A stretch of 64,000 bases of DNA from NCBI RefSeq assembly GCF_000422085.1, contig NC_021741.1, positions 2,356,001 to 2,420,000 on the forward strand, written 5' to 3'. Under the pieces are notes generated by a model. That model was given only the letters and a program-made list of their open reading frames with translations. It was not told the origin of the DNA and did not search any database. Positions 48,386-56,667 of the stretch are shown one piece after another. Position 1 is the stretch's first letter. Each line of letters opens with the position of its first letter. The stretch is from Serratia liquefaciens ATCC 27592. Lineage in GTDB: Bacteria; Pseudomonadota; Gammaproteobacteria; Enterobacterales; Enterobacteriaceae. A program made the translations under genes and the position numbers.

Positions 48386-48859
48386 ATGACGCCCCCCGAA
48401 TACCCGGCTGTAGAAAACGGCAAGACCGAAAATTATCATTTTACTGAACAAGTCGGGCACCTGCTTCGTAAGGTTTACCAGCGCCATGTGGCCATCTTTC
48501 AGCAGAACGTTGGCGATTCGCAGCTGACCGCGGTGCAGTTTATTACCCTGTGCGCGGTGCGTGACATGGGCCCGAGTTCGCTAACTGAGCTGGTGCAGGT
48601 GACGGCGGTCGATCAGGCCACCATTCGCGGCATTGTCGAGCGCCTCAAAGCGCGTGAACTGATCACCGTTATGCCGGATCCTGTCGACCGGCGCAAAGTG
48701 GTGGTCGGGCTGACTGATACCGGTGCCGATCTGTTGAGGGAAACGGTGCCGCATGCGGCGAAGATCACAGAATTAACCTTCGGCACGCTCAATCCGGCCG
48801 AACGTATAGCACTGATGTTCCTGCTCAATAAAATGCTGGAAGACCAGCCACCCGGCTGA
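48386..48859 (+). CDS. nicR: MarR-family repressor of nicotinate catabolism
   Basis: This 157-residue MarR-type winged-helix protein has the core VQFITLCAVRDMGPSSLTELVQVTAVDQATIRGIVERL and the wing VMPDPVDRRKVVVGLTDTGADLL. It lies 66 bases after nicX inside the nicotinate cluster, the position of the NicR/BpsR repressor that is relieved by 6-hydroxynicotinate in other bacteria. The target is probably the palindrome in the nicC-nicX region. GAGAG lies upstream of the ATG. Confidence 0.88.
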   Translation: MTPPEYPAVENGKTENYHFTEQVGHLLRKVYQRHVAIFQQNVGDSQLTAVQFITLCAVRDMGPSSLTELVQVTAVDQATIRGIVERLKARELITVMPDPVDRRKVVVGLTDTGADLLRETVPHAAKITELTFGTLNPAERIALMFLLNKMLEDQPPG

Positions 48860-48923
48860 TTCGCCCCGCGCAACTGCTGTTGTCTGGTGAGTGCGGTGGC
48901 GGCGAGGTCACGGCCCACAATTC

Positions 48924-49035
48924 ATACCCTATAGCTTTCAAGTTGCAGCCAGGCTGGCAGCTTGCTCACTCTCAAGTCAGTAACTGGGCTGGGCAAGTGC
49001 GGCAACGACGCAGCGGCGTGAAAGATGACGGGTAT
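48924..49035. repeat. Palindromic intergenic repeat element (about 112 bp)
   Basis: The ends are inverted copies: ATACCCTATAGCTTTCAAGTTG at the left and, on the opposite strand of the right end, ATACCCGTCATCTTTCA. The CTTTCAAGTTGCAG core recalls dispersed intergenic repeats that I know from Yersinia and Serratia. The internal part is imperfectly self-complementary. It separates nicR from nicA and encodes no protein. Confidence 0.65.
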
Positions 49036-49062
49036 CACCAGAGCGCAGGCGGAGACGCGAGA

Positions 49063-49605
49063 ATGGCGATATCTGAAGTGCAATCGCCCAGGGAAGGCGC
49101 GGTAAAAACGCTGACGGAGCATCCATTGATGCTGTCGGTAAATGGCGAAAATATTCATACCTGGGTGATGGCGGATACGCCTCTGTTATTGGTGTTACGC
49201 AACGATTTGGCGCTCAATGGCCCAAAGTACGGCTGCGGCCTCGGAGAGTGCGGCGCATGCACCGTATTGGTTGACGGCATTGCCGCACGCTCCTGCGTGA
49301 TCCCGGCTCTGGGTGTGACCGGCCGTGAGGTCACCACGCTGGAAGGGCTGGGCGATCGCCAACATCTGCATCCGGTCCAGCGCGCTTTTATTGAGGAACA
49401 GGCGGCGCAGTGCGGTTATTGCCTGAACGGCATGATCATGACCACCAAAGCCCTGTTGGATCGAAATCCCTCGCCCAGTGACACAGAAATCCGTCAGGCA
49501 CTGTCCGGCAATCTGTGTCGTTGCGGCACCCATATCGAAATCCTGCGTGCGGTTCAGCGCGCTATCACTCTGTATCGCAACGAGGAAACCTCGTCCCATG
49601 ACTGA
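49063..49605 (+). CDS. nicA: Nicotinate dehydrogenase small subunit (2Fe-2S)
   Basis: This subunit passes electrons between the molybdenum site of NicB and its hemes. The 180-residue protein has the plant-type [2Fe-2S] site GPKYGCGLGECGACTVLVDG and the second site QAAQCGYCLNGMIM with GNLCRCGTHIEIL. The start at 49063 has GGAG eight bases upstream, giving a 22-residue N-terminal extension compared with P. putida NicA. A second in-frame ATG at 49129 (MLSVNG), also with a GGAG, would give the usual 158 residues. It overlaps nicB by 8 bases. Confidence 0.92.
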   Translation: MAISEVQSPREGAVKTLTEHPLMLSVNGENIHTWVMADTPLLLVLRNDLALNGPKYGCGLGECGACTVLVDGIAARSCVIPALGVTGREVTTLEGLGDRQHLHPVQRAFIEEQAAQCGYCLNGMIMTTKALLDRNPSPSDTEIRQALSGNLCRCGTHIEILRAVQRAITLYRNEETSSHD

Positions 49606-52600
49606 TACCCACTCCTCATTGCCGAGTCAGGCGGAGCTAATGCAGCGCCAGGGCACATTGCTGATTGTCGATCAGATCCAACCGCCGCCAGGGCTGGTAC
49701 CGAAAGGTCAGATGCCGAGCCTGAAACCCAAAGAACAAGGGTTGTTCATTGCCATTTGCGACAGCGGTGAGGTTTATGCCTTCAACGGCCATGTCGATCT
49801 GGGCACTGGCGTGCGCACCGCATTAGGTCAGATTGTCGCCGAAGAGCTTTACCTGCGCATGGATCAGGTGCGCATGGTGCTGGGCGACACTGAAAGCACG
49901 CCGAATCAGGGGGCGACTATCGCCAGTGCCACCCTGCAGATTTCGGCGGTGCCCCTGCGTAATGCCGCCGCCGAAGCGCGCCGCTGGTTGCTGCAGCAGG
50001 CGGCACAACGTTTTGACTTCAGAGTAGAGCAACTGACGCTGGACGACGGCATCGTTGTTAGCCCTGACGGGCAAAGGCTGAGCTATGGCGAACTGGTGGC
50101 TGGTGTACATATTGCATTAACGATAAGCGGTGATGCACCGCTTAAGCCGCAGGCCGAGTACCGTTTGGTGGGTACCAGCACCTCACGTGTCGATATCCCG
50201 GCCAAGGCCACAGGCGAATCCACCTATGTGCACGATATGCGGCTGCCGAACATGTTACACGGGCGGGTGGTGCGACCGCCCTATGCGGGCTACGACAGCG
50301 GTGAGTTTGTCGGCACCAGCCTGCTGGCAGTGGACGAACGATCGATTGCCCATATTCCCGGCATCGTCAAGCTGGTGGTGATAGAAGACTTTATCGGCAT
50401 TGTTGCCGAGCGCGAGGAGCAGGCGATCAAGGCGGCACAGGCGCTGCAGGTGAGCTGGAAAGACTGGCGGCGTAACCTGCCGCAGATGACCGATGTGGCT
50501 CAGGCGCTGCGCGATAATCCCCATTCGACGCGGGTGGTGCATGATACCGGCAACGTGGATACAGCATTGGCTGCCGCCGACCGACGCTTTACCCGCAGTT
50601 ATCTTTGGCCATATCAACTGCATGCGTCGATTGGCCCGTCCTGCGCATTGGCAGATTACCAACCACAGCAACTGCGGGTGTGGTCGGGCAGCCAGAACCC
50701 GCACTTGTTGCGCGCCGATCTTGCCTGGCTGCTGGAGTACCCGGAAAATCAGATTGAAATCATCCGCATGGAGGCAGCCGGCTGTTATGGTCGTAACTGC
50801 GCCGATGATGTCTGTGCGGATGCGGCGCTGCTGTCGCGAGCGGTAGGCCGTCCGGTACGGGTGCAGCTAACCCGTGAGCAGGAACATCTGTGGGAACCGA
50901 AGGGCACTGCGCAACTGATGGAGGTTGACGGTGGGTTGGACGCCGCCGGTGATCCGGTCGCCTATGATTTTCGCACCTATTATCCTTCCAACGGTGCGCC
51001 CACCCTGGCGCTGTTGCTGACCGGAAGGGTGGAGCCGGTGCCGGTGGCTTATGAGATGGGGGATCGCACTTCGGTACCGCCCTATGAATATCCGGCGTTG
51101 CGCGTCAGCATTGAGGATATGGCACCGATTGTCCGCGCTTCCTGGATGCGGGGCGTATCGGCACTGCCGAATACCTTCGCGCACGAGTCCTATATTGACG
51201 AACTGGCTATCGCCGCCGGCGTCGATCCGCTTGAATATCGACTGCGTTATATCAAGGATCAACGTGCCACCGAACTGATGCGCAGTACCGCCGAACGTGC
51301 CGGCTGGACGCCGCATACCGAACCTATGCAAACCCCGGCGGAAGACGGCGTACTGCGTGGACGAGGCTTTGCCTATGCGCGTTATATTCACAGTAAGTTT
51401 CCCGGTTTCGGTGCCGCGTGGGCCGCCTGGGTCGCCGACGTTGCTATCGACAAAGTCAGCGGCGAAGTGGCGGTCACGCGGATTGTGGTCGGGCACGACG
51501 CCGGCATGATGGTCAATCCGGACGGCGTACGTCACCAGATCCACGGCAACGTTATCCAGTCGACCAGTCGGGTACTAAAAGAGCGAGTGACCTTCGAAGA
51601 ATCCACGATCTCCAGCAAAGAGTGGGGTGCTTACCCGATCCTGACTTTCCCGGAGGTGCCGGAGGTGGATGTCGTGATGATGCCACGCCCTTACGATCCG
51701 CCATTGGGGGCCGGTGAGTCTGCCTCGGTGCCCAGCGCGGCAGCCATCGCCAATGCGGTGTTTGACGCCACCGGTATTCGGTTTCGCGAGTTGCCGATTA
51801 CCTCTGATCGACTGCGCGAGGCGTTGAACGGTCCGGATAGTCAGCGGCAGCCGTCAACGCAGCCAGTCAAAACCAAACGCAGTAAATGGTGGTTTGGTGG
51901 CGTGGCTGGGATTTTAGGGGCCGCGCTGGGTGTCGTGACGACGGCACTGCCATGGCGTGCCGAAATTGCGCCGGTGGCTACCCCTGGCTCAGGTACCTGG
52001 TCTGCCGCGACCCTGGAAAGGGGGCGTCAGTTGGCCGCTGCCGGGGATTGCGCGGTATGCCATACCGCCTCAGAAGGGCTAACCAATGCCGGGGGGCGGG
52101 CGATGGAAACTCCGTTTGGAACCCTGTACAGCACCAATATCACCCCAGATGTGGAAACCGGTATCGGCAACTGGTCGTTTACCGCGTTCGACCGGGCGAT
52201 GCGTCAGGGCATCAGCCGCGATGGCAGGCATTTGTATCCGGCATTTCCCTATACGGCGTTCAGTAAGATGACCGAGGGTGACATGCAAGCGCTGTATGCC
52301 TATATGATGTCGCAACCGGCGGTGGTGCAAAGTACCCCGGCTAATCAGATGCGTTTCCCGTTCAATGTGCGCCCGTTAATGGCCGGCTGGAATGCGCTGT
52401 TTCTCCGCCAGGGCGAATTTCAGTCAAATCCCGCGCAAAGCGCGCAGTGGAACCGTGGCGCTTATCTGGTTAACGGGTTGGGCCATTGTGCCGCCTGCCA
52501 TTCCCCGCGCAATCTAATGGGCGCTGAAAAGGGCGGCCGCAGCTTTTTGGCGGGGGCGATGGTGGATGGCTGGGAAGCGCCGGCATTAAACCAATTGGTC

Positions 52601-53173
52601 AATGCGGACAAATCCTGGACCGAAGAGCAGCTATTCCAGTATTTGCGTAGCGGTCATTCTGCCGAGCACGGCGTCGCGGCCGGCCCGATGGGGCCGGTGG
52701 TCGGCGAACTGGCCACACTGCCGGAAACCGACGTTCGAGCGATGGCCAATTACCTGATTTCATTGAGCAACCCGACCGGATTGAACCTGGAACCGCAGGC
52801 CAAACCGGCTGCCACTCTTTCGACCGCCGTAGGGCAATTGGGTGGAGAACGTCTGTTTCAGGGCGCTTGCCAAGCCTGTCACAGCGCCGCCAGCGGCGGG
52901 CCGCAGCTGTTTGGCGTCAGCCCGGACTTGGCGAACAACACCAATATATTCAGCGAGCGGCCGGATAACCTGATTAACGTGATTTTGCAGGGAATTTCCA
53001 AACCGGCTACCGCTGATTTGGGCTTTATGCCTGGATTCAAAGACAGTTTTTCCGATCGTCAAGTGGCTGATCTGGTGAATTATCTACGGCAGCATTATGC
53101 CGGGGACAAACCGGCATGGCGCGATGTCGAAACGCAGGTTGCCAGGCTACGTGCCAATCCGGGCAGCCATTAA
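49598..53173 (+). CDS. nicB: Nicotinate dehydrogenase large subunit (molybdopterin and three-heme cytochrome c)
   Basis: With NicA it hydroxylates nicotinate at C6 using water and sends the electrons to a respiratory acceptor. The 1191-residue protein is a fusion. An N-terminal molybdenum hydroxylase domain spans about residues 30-740 (GHVDLGTGVRTALGQIVAEE, NQGATIASATLQI, PPLGAGESASVPSA). A membrane helix follows near 765-785 (GGVAGILGAALGVVTTALPW), then a cytochrome c domain with three CxxCH sites: CAVCH near 816, CAACH near 965 and CQACH near 1091. The heme part should lie outside the cytoplasm. The start MTDTHSS overlaps the nicA stop. Confidence 0.94.
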   Translation: MTDTHSSLPSQAELMQRQGTLLIVDQIQPPPGLVPKGQMPSLKPKEQGLFIAICDSGEVYAFNGHVDLGTGVRTALGQIVAEELYLRMDQVRMVLGDTESTPNQGATIASATLQISAVPLRNAAAEARRWLLQQAAQRFDFRVEQLTLDDGIVVSPDGQRLSYGELVAGVHIALTISGDAPLKPQAEYRLVGTSTSRVDIPAKATGESTYVHDMRLPNMLHGRVVRPPYAGYDSGEFVGTSLLAVDERSIAHIPGIVKLVVIEDFIGIVAEREEQAIKAAQALQVSWKDWRRNLPQMTDVAQALRDNPHSTRVVHDTGNVDTALAAADRRFTRSYLWPYQLHASIGPSCALADYQPQQLRVWSGSQNPHLLRADLAWLLEYPENQIEIIRMEAAGCYGRNCADDVCADAALLSRAVGRPVRVQLTREQEHLWEPKGTAQLMEVDGGLDAAGDPVAYDFRTYYPSNGAPTLALLLTGRVEPVPVAYEMGDRTSVPPYEYPALRVSIEDMAPIVRASWMRGVSALPNTFAHESYIDELAIAAGVDPLEYRLRYIKDQRATELMRSTAERAGWTPHTEPMQTPAEDGVLRGRGFAYARYIHSKFPGFGAAWAAWVADVAIDKVSGEVAVTRIVVGHDAGMMVNPDGVRHQIHGNVIQSTSRVLKERVTFEESTISSKEWGAYPILTFPEVPEVDVVMMPRPYDPPLGAGESASVPSAAAIANAVFDATGIRFRELPITSDRLREALNGPDSQRQPSTQPVKTKRSKWWFGGVAGILGAALGVVTTALPWRAEIAPVATPGSGTWSAATLERGRQLAAAGDCAVCHTASEGLTNAGGRAMETPFGTLYSTNITPDVETGIGNWSFTAFDRAMRQGISRDGRHLYPAFPYTAFSKMTEGDMQALYAYMMSQPAVVQSTPANQMRFPFNVRPLMAGWNALFLRQGEFQSNPAQSAQWNRGAYLVNGLGHCAACHSPRNLMGAEKGGRSFLAGAMVDGWEAPALNQLVNADKSWTEEQLFQYLRSGHSAEHGVAAGPMGPVVGELATLPETDVRAMANYLISLSNPTGLNLEPQAKPAATLSTAVGQLGGERLFQGACQACHSAASGGPQLFGVSPDLANNTNIFSERPDNLINVILQGISKPATADLGFMPGFKDSFSDRQVADLVNYLRQHYAGDKPAWRDVETQVARLRANPGSH

Positions 53174-53192
53174 CTGTCGTTAAAAAACGGCG

Positions 53193-54074
53193 CTATTGCG
53201 GTTGCAGGAAAGCGATAAGCCGCTGCGCCGGTAGCGGTAACTGGGCCAACTGACGCACTACGATAGACAGCTGGCGTGTGGCCCAGGTATCGTCCAGCGC
53301 AAGAATTCTGACTTGCATGCCCGGCCATTGCCGGGCGATCTCCTCCGGTACCACGGCGATACCGGCACCACGCGTCACCATCCGACACACCACTTCAAAG
53401 CTTCCTGCACGGGCGCGTAAACGCATTGGGCCGCCGTTGCGTAGGGCGTGTTGCGCCAAATGTTGCTGCAGCGCGCTGTCGTCGCTTAAGCCAATAAAGT
53501 CATATGCCAGCGTTTCGCTAAAACTGACGCTGGCGCGGCCGGCTAACGGATGATCGACCGGTAGCGCCAGCACCAGGCGATCCTGGCGGAACGGGTAGCT
53601 TTCCAGCCCGCGCAGGTCGGCGTGGTTGGCGACAATGCCGATATCCGCAGTTTGATCGAGGATCGACTGGCTGATCGCCGTGCTGGGCAACTCTTCCAAC
53701 ACAATGTCCGTCTGTGGGTTAAGCAGCAGATAGTCTGCCAGCAACTCCGGAAGAAAAGCGCTGGCGGCGACGGTATTGGCCAGAATACGCAAATGTCAGG
53801 CGTTGCCCGGGGAAAACTCTGCCATATCCCCCCGTAGCCGTTCGCTTTGCTGTAACAACAGACGAGCATGGCCCAACAGGCGTTCACCGGCCTGAGTGGT
53901 TTGTACTCCCCGCGCGCCGCGGGCCAAAAGCTGAATACCAGCCTGTTGCTCCAATCCGCGAATGCGGGCACTGGCCGATGCCAGCGACAGGCAGGCACGA
54001 TCGGCCCCGGCGGTGATGCTGCCCGCCTCAGCCACGGCGATAAACAGCCGCAGGTCGGTAAAATCGAAATGCAT
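53193..54074 (-). pseudogene. LysR-family regulator interrupted by an in-frame UGA
   Basis: The upstream part (53799-54074) encodes a LysR winged helix (FTDLRLFIAVAEAGSITAGADRACLSLASASARIRGLEQQ). The downstream part (53193-53795) encodes the continuing linker and the LysR substrate-binding domain (RILANTVAASAFLPELL, DIGIVANHADLRGLESYPF, VTRGAGIAVVPEEIARQW). They are in the same frame; the only interruption is the TGA at 53796-53798, inside GNA-stop-HLRILANT. The total of 293 sense codons is normal for the family. A single nonsense change therefore seems to have inactivated it, unless the base is a sequencing error. It diverges from the TauE gene, its likely former target. Confidence 0.88.
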
Positions 54075-54185
54075 CGGCTTCTCCTACGTATTTGCCTCAG
54101 GCTGGCTCAGTGATTGCCGCATTGTGCGGCAGGCAAGGGCTGCGGACAATCCATGCACCAAGGGATAATGAGGAAGGATAGACCT

Positions 54186-54932
54186 ATGACGTTGACGCTA
54201 CCTGAAATTTTAGCCCTGCTGGGCATCTTTATGCTGGCGGGCACGGTAAAGGGAGTGATTGGCCTGGGGCTGCCGACGGTGTCTATGGGGTTACTCAGCC
54301 TGCTGATGTCTCCGGCACAGGCTGCGGCGCTGTTGCTGGTGCCGTCGCTGGTGACCAACTTCTGGCAGCTGTTCACCGGGCCGGACGTCCGTGCACTTTG
54401 CCGCAGGTTGTGGCCGATGATGCTCTGTGTCGCCATGGGCACAATGCTGACCACGGGCACCTTGACCACCGGTCAAAACCGGTTGGCACCGATAGCGTTG
54501 GGGGTCTGTTTGGTCGTTTACGCGCTGTTGGGTTTTAGCCGTTTTCAGTGGCGGCTTTCATCCACGGCTGAGCGTAGGTTGGGCCCTCTATGCGGTGTAC
54601 TTACCGGGCTGATTACCGGTGCTACCGGGGTATTCGTGATCCCGGTGGTTCCTTATTTAAATGCATTGGGATTGGCGCGTGACGATCTGGTGCAGGCGTT
54701 GGGGCTGTCATTCACCGTTTCGACGTTGGCATTAGCCGCCGGCCTGGCATGGCAACATGCATTGCCGGGCGCGTTGCTAGGCACCTCATTATTGGCATTG
54801 CTTCCTGCGCTGGTGGGGATGTGGTTGGGGAGTGTGCTGCGCCGGCATTGTCGCCCTGCGGTATTTCGTCGCTGTTTTTTTATCGGCCTGTTAGTTTTAG
54901 GAATTGAAATAGTGTGGAATGGCATTAATTAA
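54186..54932 (+). CDS. TauE/SafE-family (UPF0721) membrane permease
   Basis: This 248-residue inner-membrane protein has about eight helices and the TauE/SafE motif GTVKGVIGLGLPTVSMGLLSL at residues 20-40, repeated in a weaker form in the second half (GVLTGLITGATGVFVIPVVPYL). Family members export sulphite, sulphoacetate or other small organic anions. The divergent LysR pseudogene 111 bases away suggests the pair was once regulated together. The start at 54186 has GAGGAAGG upstream; the longer frame to 54114 is not supported. Confidence 0.87.
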   Translation: MTLTLPEILALLGIFMLAGTVKGVIGLGLPTVSMGLLSLLMSPAQAAALLLVPSLVTNFWQLFTGPDVRALCRRLWPMMLCVAMGTMLTTGTLTTGQNRLAPIALGVCLVVYALLGFSRFQWRLSSTAERRLGPLCGVLTGLITGATGVFVIPVVPYLNALGLARDDLVQALGLSFTVSTLALAAGLAWQHALPGALLGTSLLALLPALVGMWLGSVLRRHCRPAVFRRCFFIGLLVLGIEIVWNGIN

Positions 54933-55396
54933 ATGCGAGTAAATAATATTTCACGCAGTTGCGAAGTAATTGGTTTGTATTAGAGGTTGAATTAAGTATT
55001 CCGCATAATTCATTCTATTTAGTTAACTTGACTCTATCGGCGGAAATGGTTTTATATATTGACATGGCGGCGACGTGTATTTATATCTATATCTTCCTTG
55101 CGTTCTTCAAAGAGGGAGGGCGAAAACAATTTCGACAGCTTTTATCATTGTACTCTTTGTCATTGCGCTATCCCATAATCTGTTTTTATTGTGGGGCTTA
55201 TCCAATATGTCGGCCTGATGAGGAACAGTAACCCTGATGCAATGGCTAAATGGATGATTTGTTTTTCATTGTCGCCAGAGATAATTATATTGATGAAAAA
55301 ATTATATAATTCAGCGCGAGGATGAGTCCGCAAATGGAAGCGTCGCGGTCAGTAAGATAATTATCTTTCCAAGATCCCGATAAAGGTGTAACCCCC
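54933..55396. other. AT-rich region before the exporter genes
   Basis: This 464-base stretch is much more AT-rich than both neighbours and precedes a bacteriocin-type exporter, where a precursor peptide gene would be expected. No reading frame here shows a double-glycine leader of the usual type. A small hydrophobic frame (55129-55218) begins with an ATT codon eight bases after AGGGAGGG and ends TGATG, overlapping a 35-codon frame (55218-55325). Near its right end lies the perfect palindrome AAGATAATTATCTT. A frame covering 54959-55231 has odd composition and is probably not a gene. Confidence 0.45.
55354..55367. promoter_or_regulatory. Perfect 14-bp palindrome upstream of the exporter operon
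   Basis: AAGATAATTATCTT lies 29 bases before the start of the HlyD-like gene. It resembles part of a Fur box (GATAATNATTATC) but lacks the full length, so it is only a candidate operator. Confidence 0.4.
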
Positions 55397-56665
55397 ATGT
55401 CAGAACGTTCTCCCCAGATTTATCGTGAGGGTTATTTCGCTGCGCAGGTCAATAAAGCGGAGGGTGAGGTAATTATTCCTGCCAGCCTCAGTCTGACCGC
55501 CTACGCCTGGGCCAGCATCTTGCTGGTGTTGGCTATCGGGCTATTTCTGATCCTGGGTGAATATACCCGTAAAGCGCGTTTGGACGGTGTGGTGATGCCA
55601 TCCAGCGGCTTGATCAAGGTAGTTGCCCGCAGCGCCGGACAGGTTACAGAACGTTTAGTGACGGAGGGGGCGACCGTCAAAGCCGGCCAGGCACTTTATC
55701 GGCTCAGCGGCGAATATTTCAATGGTCAGGGTATCGCGACGCTGGCGTCGGTTTCCGACTCGTTAAAACGGCAATATCACATGCTGGAGCGCCAACGCGC
55801 ACAAGAACTGGCCACTCGAATTTTACAGCAAACCGGTGTGCGCCAGCGCATGACGCAACTTCAGGATGAACTGGCCAGCGCAGAGGCGGCAATGGTGGAG
55901 GTAAAGCAACAGGCGGAATTATCGCATTCGCTGATGGCGCGCTACCGCAAGCTGATCGGCAAAGGTTACGTTTCCGAACTTGAGTTTCAGCAGCAGAAAA
56001 TGACGTTGTCGACGGCGCGGGAAAAAGTAGAAATGCAGCGTCAGGCGCAGTTGCGGTTAAAGCGTGAGCTTGCCGCGGCGGCCTCGGAACTGCGGACGCT
56101 GGCGCAACATCAACAAGGGCGTGACGCCGAACTTGAACGCCAGTTGCAGGGCATCAGGCAACAGGAAATAGAACTGGTTGCCCAGCGTGACCACACGCTC
56201 ACTGCGCCGGTAGACGGGCATGTCGTAGTAGTGCTGGCCCGGGCGGGGCAGACGGTCAAGCAAAACGATCCTTTGCTGATGATGGTCGCTGACGGTGCCG
56301 AGCTGCAGGTTGAACTCTTTGCGCCCAGCAAAGCGGTGGGCTTTATCAAACCTCACCAACGGGTCGGGTTGCGCTTTGCCTCCTTCCCCTATGAAAAGTT
56401 TGGCGTGCAGTATGGCGCCACCCGCGCCATCACCGATGCCAGCCTGAGCGCCAATGACGTCATGCAGCAAAACCCGATGACCTGGAAGGAAAACGAAGGG
56501 CATTACCGCGTTATCGTTGCGCTGGAGAAAACCACCATTACCGCCTATGGTCGCCAGGAACCATTGCGCGTCGGGATGACCGTGTCCGCAGACGTGGAGT
56601 TGGATCGCCGCCGCCTGTACGAGTGGCTGCTGGAGCCGTTATGGAGTCTGCAAGGAAGGATATAA
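55397..56665 (+). CDS. HlyD-family membrane fusion protein (CvaA/MchE-like)
   Basis: This 422-residue periplasmic adaptor of a type I secretion system should link the inner-membrane ABC transporter to a TolC-type outer-membrane channel. It has one N-terminal membrane helix near residues 27-52 (LTAYAWASILLVLAIGLFLIL), a first half-lipoyl segment (IKVVARSAGQVTERLVTEGATVKAGQ) and a long coiled coil at about 105-260. The second half-lipoyl is DHTLTAPVDGHVVVVLARAGQTV, followed by a beta domain. The start fits GERSPQIYREGYF-like openings of colicin V exporters (here SERSPQIYREGYF). It is followed two bases later by the ABC gene. Confidence 0.92.
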   Translation: MSERSPQIYREGYFAAQVNKAEGEVIIPASLSLTAYAWASILLVLAIGLFLILGEYTRKARLDGVVMPSSGLIKVVARSAGQVTERLVTEGATVKAGQALYRLSGEYFNGQGIATLASVSDSLKRQYHMLERQRAQELATRILQQTGVRQRMTQLQDELASAEAAMVEVKQQAELSHSLMARYRKLIGKGYVSELEFQQQKMTLSTAREKVEMQRQAQLRLKRELAAAASELRTLAQHQQGRDAELERQLQGIRQQEIELVAQRDHTLTAPVDGHVVVVLARAGQTVKQNDPLLMMVADGAELQVELFAPSKAVGFIKPHQRVGLRFASFPYEKFGVQYGATRAITDASLSANDVMQQNPMTWKENEGHYRVIVALEKTTITAYGRQEPLRVGMTVSADVELDRRRLYEWLLEPLWSLQGRI

Positions 56666-56667
56666 AC

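Noticed and set aside
53193..53792. Independent short LysR-domain protein
   Set aside because: It begins directly after an in-frame UGA, lacks the DNA-binding part and completes the upstream frame exactly, so it is the second half of one broken gene.
54959..55231. 90-codon frame with a GG pair (FKEGG)
   Set aside because: The GG is preceded by a hydrophobic YIYIYIFLAFF stretch, unlike any double-glycine leader, and no ribosome site fits its start.
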